Of a stretch of DNA of 64,000 nucleotides, positions 58,923-64,000 are shown piece after piece. The stretch lies in assembly GCA_015062495.1 (NCBI GenBank), contig SUUN01000001.1, forward strand, positions 409,069-473,068, written 5' to 3'. Position 1 is the stretch's first letter, and each line of letters begins with the position of its first letter. Position numbers and translations under genes: made by a program. The notes beneath the pieces were generated by a model. The model searched no databases. It worked only from the letters and a program-made list of their open reading frames with translations, and had not been told where the DNA came from. The DNA comes from Alphaproteobacteria bacterium (GTDB taxonomy: Bacteria > Pseudomonadota > Alphaproteobacteria > Rs-D84).

Positions 58923-59148
58923 AATACTTCGCTAAATAAAAGTTTAGCGGGGTATTTATTTTTTTAGAAATTAAGAACTTTTGTCATCCCCGCGTAGGCG
59001 GGGATAGGGGCTATAAATCGCGCACAGCGTGCGCAAAATAAGTATTTTCAAAATTTCCTAGACCCTATTCCTGCCTGCGCAGGAATGACAATTTTTGTGA
59101 ACAAAAATTGTAAAAATTATCCCACTAAACTTTTATTTAGCGAAGTAA
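58923..59148. repeat. Composite repeat: palindrome, 107-bp REP element, palindrome
   Basis: 58923-58956 and 59122-59148 are inverted copies of the CTAAACTTTTATTTAG palindrome. 58983-59089 is the second 107-bp REP element (GTCATCCCCGCGTAGGCGGG to GCGCAGGAATGAC), identical in length to 19964-20070 and diverged in the centre. The right palindrome abuts the -35 of leader copy C. Confidence 0.85.
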
Positions 59149-59177
59149 TTGAATATGTAAAAAATATCAGCTATAAT
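59149..59177 (+). promoter_or_regulatory. Promoter of leader RNA copy C
   Basis: TTGAAT (59149-59154), 17-nt spacer, TATAAT (59172-59177), the same hexamers as copy D. Confidence 0.75.
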
Positions 59178-59182
59178 ATAGG

Positions 59183-59342
59183 GGCATTGGGAAACCGGTG
59201 TGGGGTGTAAGAACCCGTTACAGATAGTCGGAAGACTTTAAATTTTCTCCAACAATTGGTTGGGGGGCTGTGATATATATAAATAAACAGCACTATATCT
59301 GTATAGTTCTTAACCTCCAACCGCCTTTTGTGCGGTTTTTTA
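59183..59342 (+). ncRNA. Structured leader RNA with terminator, copy C
   Basis: The 5' hairpin is CATTGG-GAAA-CCGGTG (59185-59200). The long-range stem pairs TAAGAAC (59208-59214) with GTTCTTA (59306-59312). Enclosed hairpins are AGTC-GGAA-GACT (59226-59237, GNRA loop), CTCCAAC/GTTGGGG (59247-59265) and GCTGT/ACAGC (59267-59291) with loop GATATATATAAATAA. CTCCAACC (59315-59322) can pair instead with GGTTGGGG (59258-59265). The terminator AACCGC/GCGGTT with six T is at 59319-59341. The XRE start follows 31 nt later. Confidence 0.77.
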
Positions 59343-59372
59343 TTTAACAAAATAAAAAAAGGGAGGAATCAA

Positions 59373-59591
59373 ATGGCAACACTGTTGGTTGATGCGAAAT
59401 ATTTTGGTAATTATTTGCGCATGGCACGTAATTCAATGAATATCACGCGGTTTGAATGCGCAAAATTATTGGGTGTGTCACATTCAGAATTGATTAAGAT
59501 AGAAAATGGCAAAATTTTAATGCCCGATAAAATAATTCAAAAGGTTATGACGAACGGTATGGCGATGATTTTATGTAAACGACGAAAATAA
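59373..59591 (+). CDS. Small XRE-type helix-turn-helix protein
   Basis: A 72-residue protein with a good XRE fold: LRMARNSMNITRFECAKLLG followed by VSHSELIKIENGKILMP. GGGAGG precedes the ATG. It aligns with the 48517 product and likewise lies alone behind a leader RNA (copy C). The basic C-terminus KRRK may contact DNA. No antitoxin partner is nearby. It may regulate transcription in response to the leader's signal. Confidence 0.75.
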   Translation: MATLLVDAKYFGNYLRMARNSMNITRFECAKLLGVSHSELIKIENGKILMPDKIIQKVMTNGMAMILCKRRK

Positions 59592-59616
59592 AAATCCCGC
59601 AATTTGCGGGATTTTA
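59591..59616. terminator. Terminator between the XRE gene and rpmA
   Basis: AAATCCCGC-AATT-GCGGGATTT stem, bidirectional. Confidence 0.8.
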
Positions 59617-59880
59617 TTATTTTGCTTCTTCGGGAACAACTGAAACCGTTCTGCGGTCGCCGTTACCACGTTTGAATTTCACAATACCTGCGATTTTCGC
59701 AAAGATTGTGTGGTCTTTGCCCATACCAACATTCAGGCCCGGGTGTACAGATGTACCACGCTGGCGAATGATGATATTACCTGGGATTACGCGTGAACCA
59801 CCAGATTTTTTTATACCCAGTCTGCGCCCTTCTGAGTCGCGTCCGTTCATTGATGCGGAACCCGCTTTCTTATGTGCCAT
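59617..59880 (-). CDS. rpmA: 50S ribosomal protein bL27
   Basis: An 87-residue protein beginning [20 protein letters not shown], then [20 protein letters not shown] and GVGKDH-like [10 protein letters not shown]. The N-terminal GG(S/T)SRNG is changed to AGSASMNG. Standard rplU-rpmA pair. Confidence 0.95.
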   Translation of the reverse strand: MAHKKAGSASMNGRDSEGRRLGIKKSGGSRVIPGNIIIRQRGTSVHPGLNVGMGKDHTIFAKIAGIVKFKRGNGDRRTVSVVPEEAK

Positions 59881-59892
59881 AGTTCTGCCCCC

Positions 59893-60192
59893 TTATGCCT
59901 TGATTTCTTTGATTTTCAAAACAGTAATGAACTGACGATGACCGGCGGTGCGGCGATAATTCTGGCGACGTTTTTTCTTGAACACCAAAATTTTGTCAGC
60001 ACGTTTCTGTTCAATTACTTCTGCGATAACCTTGGCGCCATCAACAAATGGTGTGCCAACCTTATCACCGACCATTAAAACCTGGTCGAATTCGATTGTA
60101 CCGGTCGCATTCAGTTTTTCAACCTTGACAATATCGCCGTTTGCAACGCGATACTGTTTGCCGCCGGTTTGAAAGATTGCATATTCGCTCAT
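59893..60192 (-). CDS. rplU: 50S ribosomal protein bL21
   Basis: A 99-residue protein beginning [20 protein letters not shown] with [14 protein letters not shown] near the C-terminus. It is 12 bp upstream of rpmA. Confidence 0.95.
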   Translation of the reverse strand: MSEYAIFQTGGKQYRVANGDIVKVEKLNATGTIEFDQVLMVGDKVGTPFVDGAKVIAEVIEQKRADKILVFKKKRRQNYRRTAGHRQFITVLKIKEIKA

Positions 60193-60256
60193 TTTCTTTC
60201 TCTTGTGTTTTATTGTTTTTGGTTCATTTTGCCGTTTTGGCGAAAAGTTTATGCAA

Positions 60257-60284
60257 ATTTTATGCTTTTTATATCAAAAGTCAA
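60257..60284 (-). promoter_or_regulatory. Promoter of rplU-rpmA
   Basis: On the minus strand TTGACT (60279-60284) and TAAAAT (60257-60262) with a 16-nt spacer. Two copies of AAGTTTATGCAAA flank this region. Confidence 0.6.
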
Positions 60285-60322
60285 GCATTTTGTCGAGAAG
60301 TTTATGCAAAACGCATATTTTT

Positions 60323-61255
60323 TTAGTCCTGTTTATCAAAAACCGCAAACAGTTCCCAATGCGCACTGCCCACAAACTGGTCAACGGGTATCAGTTCGGT
60401 CATTTTATAGCCGCCACGGGTCAGCGTTTTTGCGTCGCGCATAAATGTGGATGGATTGCACGAAACATAGATTATGCGCCCAACATTGCTTTTAATCAGT
60501 TCGCGACACTGCGCGTCAGCGCCGGCACGCGGCGGGTCCATAACAACCGCGTCATAATTCTTTAACATTCCAACCGTCAGGGGATGCGAAAACAAATCAC
60601 GTTTTGTGCCTGTGCCAACAATGTCAAACCCGTCTGCATTTAGTGCAAATGTAAAATTCCCCAGTCCACAGAACAAATCCGCCACACGGCGCGCGCCAGA
60701 CGCACGCGATACAACCAATTCACGCAACGCGTCTGCGCCCGCGACGCTGGGCTGCAAAAACGCGCCGGACGGATACGGAACAGTTACGCCAGAAAATGTC
60801 ACAGTTGGTTGTTCGGTTTGTTTTATTACCTTGTCATTCCAGGTAATGCGAATGGCGGGTAATTTCATCGCCGCATCGCGAAATTCGGGCGTAAAGTACG
60901 GTACAGACGACGTGATTGCGACATCAACCCCATTGTCGCATTGCGTCACCAGGCACGCACCCGCCCCACCCCATGGCAACGCCGCCAACATTGGCAAAAT
61001 ATTGTTTATTTCATCCACCACGTTCGGACAATGACGCACAGGTATTATATTTTTTGTGCCATGTTCATAAAATCCAAAATCGCCACCGGCGAATGCAAAG
61101 TCGGCCCTGCGTCGTGCGCCGGCATCAATCCAAATCGCATCGCCTACGTTTGGTACGCGGGCCAATTCGCGGGATTTTTGTTGCTTGTAATCAGTGGCTG
61201 TAAAATCGAATTTACAGCCACCGCATTTACTAAAAAATGGACATGTCTTGGCCAT
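60323..61255 (-). CDS. TrmA/RlmD-type RNA (uracil-C5) methyltransferase
   Basis: A 310-residue SAM-dependent enzyme. Cys5, Cys11 and Cys14 in KTCPFFSKCGGCKFDF, with a further Cys at the N-terminal domain end, form the iron-sulfur site. VADLFCGLGNFTFAL binds SAM, DPPRAGA is the motif IV equivalent and YVSCNPSTFMRD carries the catalytic Cys. The protein lacks the N-terminal TRAM domain of E. coli RlmD and is shorter. It starts 1 bp overlapping the preceding outer-membrane gene stop. Confidence 0.85.
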   Translation of the reverse strand: MAKTCPFFSKCGGCKFDFTATDYKQQKSRELARVPNVGDAIWIDAGARRRADFAFAGGDFGFYEHGTKNIIPVRHCPNVVDEINNILPMLAALPWGGAGACLVTQCDNGVDVAITSSVPYFTPEFRDAAMKLPAIRITWNDKVIKQTEQPTVTFSGVTVPYPSGAFLQPSVAGADALRELVVSRASGARRVADLFCGLGNFTFALNADGFDIVGTGTKRDLFSHPLTVGMLKNYDAVVMDPPRAGADAQCRELIKSNVGRIIYVSCNPSTFMRDAKTLTRGGYKMTELIPVDQFVGSAHWELFAVFDKQD

Positions 61256-61908
61256 CAGAAACTGATGCGCGCCCCAACGCGGAACTGGTGCGATGACGGA
61301 TTTAATTTTTCAATCACGTCCGTACCCGGCGCAAACATATAGAAATATCTGTACCCAAAATCCAGCGCAAATATCGAACTGAATTCTACACTAATCCCCG
61401 CCAGCGCAGCGGCAACCGGAGAAATCTTTTTATCCAGTCGCACCCCATCATCCGCCGAATTCCATGACAGACCAGCCCCCGCACCGACATACGGGACAAT
61501 CATTTGCGAACGGAATATGCGATAGATATTATCGATACGCGCATCAAAAATCGCGTTTACAAGGAACGTGTCGCCCGTCAGGGACAAATCATTATATTCG
61601 GCATTTGTCCGCAGATAGTTTAATTCCATGCGAAACGTATCATATACGCGCAGACCGGCAAAGCCTTCGAAACTGTGGGTGTTTTTGCCGCGGATTTCAA
61701 TGTTGTTGTCGTCGGTATAATCCTGCCACATGGCGAAATTATACATGCCACCAACATAGAAACGACGTGTGCGGGCGTATGCTTCGTTATCCAGGCCAGA
61801 TGGCGTTTGCGCAACTGGCGTTTTGATTTGCTCAACACGATATGGAATTGCCGCGTTTGCCATCATTGGCAATGCACACAAAAATGGTAAGATAAACTTT
61901 GCTTTCAT
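61255..61908 (-). CDS. Small outer-membrane beta-barrel protein
   Basis: A 217-residue exported protein with signal peptide (MKAKFILPFLCALPMMANA). Alternating strands such as YVGGMYNFAMWQDYTDDNNI and IVPYVGAGAGLSWNSADDG fit an eight-stranded OmpA/Opa-like barrel, ending in Phe (VGARISF). It is related in layout to the adjacent 61927 product. Function unknown; possibly a surface porin or adhesin. Confidence 0.75.
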   Translation of the reverse strand: MKAKFILPFLCALPMMANAAIPYRVEQIKTPVAQTPSGLDNEAYARTRRFYVGGMYNFAMWQDYTDDNNIEIRGKNTHSFEGFAGLRVYDTFRMELNYLRTNAEYNDLSLTGDTFLVNAIFDARIDNIYRIFRSQMIVPYVGAGAGLSWNSADDGVRLDKKISPVAAALAGISVEFSSIFALDFGYRYFYMFAPGTDVIEKLNPSSHQFRVGARISF

Positions 61909-61926
61909 TTTTAGACCCTGTCCCTG

Positions 61927-62691
61927 TTAAAAGTTCACACGAATTGACGCCATGATATTACTGATATTGTCCACGCCACCGGCACGCACGTCCCAACCAA
62001 ATCCGTTACCAATCATCATCTGGTACTGGTACGCAATATCAATCCCAATCAGATCTGTGAACATAATATTGAATCCCAGTGTGGCACGCGGTGCGGCGAT
62101 AACAAATCCGTCTGCGCCACCCATGCCTTCGAAATCATAGACACCCAACCCTGCGCCAATGCCCATAAATGGTACGAATGTACGACGGCGCGTTATGTCG
62201 CCCGTCTGGATATAGCGGCGCGCAAAATCAAAGTACAACATTCCGCCCACGGTCTGGTACGTTGCACGGCGTGCGTCCAGGTCAGAAAATTTAAGCGTTG
62301 AAGCCATAAAATCAATTTCAGTACGAACATACGACGATAAATTCCATCCCAGTCCAATCTGGGTTGTATAACTGCCCGAACTCTCAAATTCGGCGCCACC
62401 AAATGTGGCCTTGTCCGTCGCAAACCCCAGGTTCAGACCACCACCCATACGCACATACATTGATGTAGGGATATACATCTGAATATCATCGGGTGCAACG
62501 ACGCCAGCGATTTCGTAAACTTCGCGTCCCAATTCACCAGGGGCGTCTATTGGCGTTTCATCAATGGTTGCACGCGCACCAATCATATCGACCCCACGCA
62601 GAATTTCACTGCGAAATTTATCAGCATCGTATGTGGTGGCATTTGCACCAAATGTTGCCATTAAAATTGCCAGAACGGATATTTTTTTCAT
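61927..62691 (-). CDS. Small outer-membrane beta-barrel protein
   Basis: A 254-residue exported protein with signal peptide (MKKISVLAILMATFGANA). Strands such as YVRMGGGLNLGFATDKATFG, YTTQIGLGWNLSSYVRTEID and VPFMGIGAGLGVYDF suggest an eight-stranded barrel ending in Phe (IMASIRVNF). It is 18 bp upstream of the 61255 gene, forming an operon with it and the methyltransferase. Confidence 0.78.
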   Translation of the reverse strand: MKKISVLAILMATFGANATTYDADKFRSEILRGVDMIGARATIDETPIDAPGELGREVYEIAGVVAPDDIQMYIPTSMYVRMGGGLNLGFATDKATFGGAEFESSGSYTTQIGLGWNLSSYVRTEIDFMASTLKFSDLDARRATYQTVGGMLYFDFARRYIQTGDITRRRTFVPFMGIGAGLGVYDFEGMGGADGFVIAAPRATLGFNIMFTDLIGIDIAYQYQMMIGNGFGWDVRAGGVDNISNIMASIRVNF

Positions 62692-62745
62692 CTGTTTATA
62701 CCTGTTATTATATATATCAAATAAAATTTTATCATAAATTGCAAC

Positions 62746-62774
62746 TTGATTCCAGTCTGATTTATTCGTACGAT
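62746..62774 (+). promoter_or_regulatory. Promoter of lpxI, leaderless
   Basis: TTGATT (62746-62751), 17-nt spacer, TACGAT (62769-62774). Transcription should begin at or next to the ATG at 62781. Confidence 0.6.
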
Positions 62775-62780
62775 ATGGTC

Positions 62781-63608
62781 ATGCGTAAAAAAAATACAGA
62801 TAAAAAAATAGCATTGGTGGCGGGGGCGTTGGACCTGCCGTTCTTTACGCGGGATGCGTTGCGACGCGCGGGTTGGGACGTGTTTGTGATTGGCCTGCGT
62901 GGATTTGTTGATATGCGATTAAATCCCGACATGGTAATTCGTCTGGGCGGTGGCGGGCGCGCAATACGCGAATGCCGGCGACGTGGGATTCGACGTGTTA
63001 CATTCGTTGGCGCGTTGGGACATCCAAACTTTTCAGATGTACGACCCGATTTGTGGTCACTGATGACATTGATTAAATTATTAAAACATCAACGGGGGTA
63101 TGATTCTATGGCGGTTGCATTTAACAAGGTTTTAGAGGGCCAAGGGTTTGAAATTGTCGCGGCCCAGGATTTAGCACCTGAATTGACATTTGAAACAGCA
63201 GGGGTTCAGACCAAGACTAAACCCAGCGCAACAGATAAAAAAAATATAGATCGCGCGATTGAGGTTTCACACACCATCGGCCGCGCGGACATTGGCGCAT
63301 CCGTCGTTGTCGACAAACAGGTTATCGCAGTCGAAGCAGCCGAAGGTACGGCACGCATGCTGGCACGCGTGGTTGAAATGCGAAAATCAAAACGCAGGTC
63401 CAGTGGCGTTTTTGCAAAAATGACAAAACCTGGCCAGGATTTACGTATCGATATCCCGGCAATTGGGGTTGATACAGTCAACGCGGTTGCAGCGGCACAT
63501 TTGCGCGGAATCGTTGTGAATACCAAGACATGCTTTGTTGTGAACAAACCGGCCGTAATTTCGCGGGCAAACGAACTGGGGATATTTATATTGGCATTGG
63601 ATGAATAA
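62781..63608 (+). CDS. lpxI: UDP-2,3-diacylglucosamine pyrophosphatase LpxI
   Basis: A 275-residue lipid A pathway enzyme hydrolysing UDP-2,3-diacylglucosamine, the alphaproteobacterial counterpart of LpxH. KIALVAGALDLPFFTRDAL, VTFVGALGHPNFSDVRPD and the C-terminal DIGASVVVDKQVIAVEAAEG and MTKPGQDLRIDIPAIG are family signatures. Start at 62781 (or 62775) is chosen because the promoter -10 ends at 62774 and no ribosome-binding site exists. Confidence 0.92.
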   Translation: MRKKNTDKKIALVAGALDLPFFTRDALRRAGWDVFVIGLRGFVDMRLNPDMVIRLGGGGRAIRECRRRGIRRVTFVGALGHPNFSDVRPDLWSLMTLIKLLKHQRGYDSMAVAFNKVLEGQGFEIVAAQDLAPELTFETAGVQTKTKPSATDKKNIDRAIEVSHTIGRADIGASVVVDKQVIAVEAAEGTARMLARVVEMRKSKRRSSGVFAKMTKPGQDLRIDIPAIGVDTVNAVAAAHLRGIVVNTKTCFVVNKPAVISRANELGIFILALDE

Positions 63609-63611
63609 AAC

Positions 63612-63634
63612 AGCGCCCGAATGGGCGTTTTTTT
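63612..63634 (+). terminator. Terminator of lpxI
   Basis: CGCCC-GAAT-GGGCG stem followed by seven T. Confidence 0.85.
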
Positions 63635-63639
63635 ATTTG

Positions 63640-63669
63640 TTGACCCAGATATTTATTTTTTACTAACAT
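63640..63669 (+). promoter_or_regulatory. Promoter of dacA, possibly leaderless
   Basis: TTGACC (63640-63645), 18-nt spacer, TAACAT (63664-63669), 7 nt before the ATG. Confidence 0.5.
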
Positions 63670-63676
63670 AATTTGT

Positions 63677-64000
63677 ATGAGAAGAATGTTAATTCCTTTA
63701 CTTTCACTGGTGTTATGCGCGTCCGCGTTTGGCGCGCAATATCGCGCGGCACTGGTTGCAGATATGGACACGGGACGCGTTTTATACCAAGAAAACGCAA
63801 ACGAATTAAACTATCCGGCCAGTTTAACAAAAATTATGACACTGTATCTGACGTTTGATGCGTTGGAACATGGGCGATTGTCGTTGGATGATTATTTGAT
63901 TGTGTCACAATCGGCGGCAAATGCAGAACCGGTAAAGTTGGGGCTGGCGGCGGGCTCAAAAATCCGCGTAGAAGACGCGATTAAGGCGGTTGCTGTATAT
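63677..64000 (+). CDS. dacA: D-alanyl-D-alanine carboxypeptidase (partial, runs off the right edge)
   Basis: The first 108 residues of a penicillin-binding-protein 5-type enzyme that trims peptidoglycan peptides. Signal peptide MRRMLIPLLSLVLCASAFGA is followed by the AALVADMDTGRVLYQENANE region and the SxxK active site SLTK (Ser49, Lys52). EPVKLGLAAGSKIRVEDAIK continues to the edge. Confidence 0.93.
   Translation, partial: MRRMLIPLLSLVLCASAFGAQYRAALVADMDTGRVLYQENANELNYPASLTKIMTLYLTFDALEHGRLSLDDYLIVSQSAANAEPVKLGLAAGSKIRVEDAIKAVAVY

Noticed and set aside
48517-59591. Small XRE proteins as antitoxins of toxin-antitoxin pairs
   Set aside because: No partner gene lies beside either one; 48517 faces a convergent VirB6-like gene and 59373 faces rpmA.

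Overview
The window reads as a chromosomal segment of a Gram-negative, moderately AT-rich bacterium, most likely a divergent Alphaproteobacterium living in an oxygen-poor, probably host-associated niche. This placement is inferred from gene content, with no phylogeny run. The evidence is the tRNA-Trp/secE/nusG/rplKAJL/rpoBC block, LpxI, Pal, an OlsB/OlsA pair, a VirB-type secretion system with five VirB6-like proteins (a multiplicity also known from Rickettsiales), and an anaerobic class III ribonucleotide reductase. The standard code with TAA, TAG and TGA stops fits every gene.

Layout. 1-1.6 kb: end of mraZ, a repeat cluster, then a structured leader and a secreted Cys-rich protein. 1.6-15 kb (minus strand): tRNA-Trp, secE, nusG, rplK, rplA, rplJ, rplL, rpoB, rpoC, rpmF, plsX. 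15.2-19.8 kb: virB8-virB9-virB10, with a SPOR-like domain on VirB9 and a Cys-rich tail on VirB10. 20-28.5 kb: two small unknown genes, two more Cys-rich proteins each preceded by a terminal-inverted-repeat element, a DUF1015 protein, an MsbA-type ABC exporter, tRNA-Ala, rpsU, rph and tRNA-Gly followed by 107-bp tandem repeats. 28.6-31.6 kb: class III ribonucleotide reductase with the glycyl-radical segment on its own small gene and paired NrdR boxes upstream. 32-37.5 kb: an acyl-CoA synthetase, a coiled-coil protein, an archaeal/eukaryotic-type ProRS and OlsB/OlsA. 37.6-42.5 kb: a leader RNA followed by a surface-glycan cluster. 42.5-48.2 kb: a lytic transglycosylase, an outer-membrane protein, HemW and an M13 peptidase. 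48.2-55.3 kb: a leader RNA with a small XRE-like gene, then five VirB6-like genes (four on minus, one divergent). 55.4-64 kb: rpmE, a degenerate IMPase-like protein, infC with an AUU start, a UDG-family protein, pal, another leader RNA with a small XRE gene, rpmA/rplU, an RNA methyltransferase, two small outer-membrane barrels, lpxI and the start of a D,D-carboxypeptidase.

The strongest unexplained signal is a family of four structured leader RNAs at about 641-888, 37654-37825, 48323-48494 and 59183-59342. Each has a sigma70-like promoter with a 17-nt spacer. Each then shows a 5' hairpin, a long-range stem enclosing three hairpins, a CUCCAACC-type direct repeat able to form an alternative helix, and an intrinsic terminator 23-31 nt before a start codon. 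The paired sequences differ between copies while pairing is kept, which is the signature of a conserved RNA. The targets are a secreted Cys-rich protein, the first glycosyltransferase of the glycan cluster and two solitary small XRE-type proteins. This looks like an attenuator or riboswitch-like class that I do not recognise.

The intergenic DNA is rich in repeats: a short palindrome present nine times, 107-bp REP-type elements, a long inverted repeat, terminal-inverted-repeat elements and duplicated tRNA 3' ends. Several genes appear to be transcribed as leaderless mRNAs.
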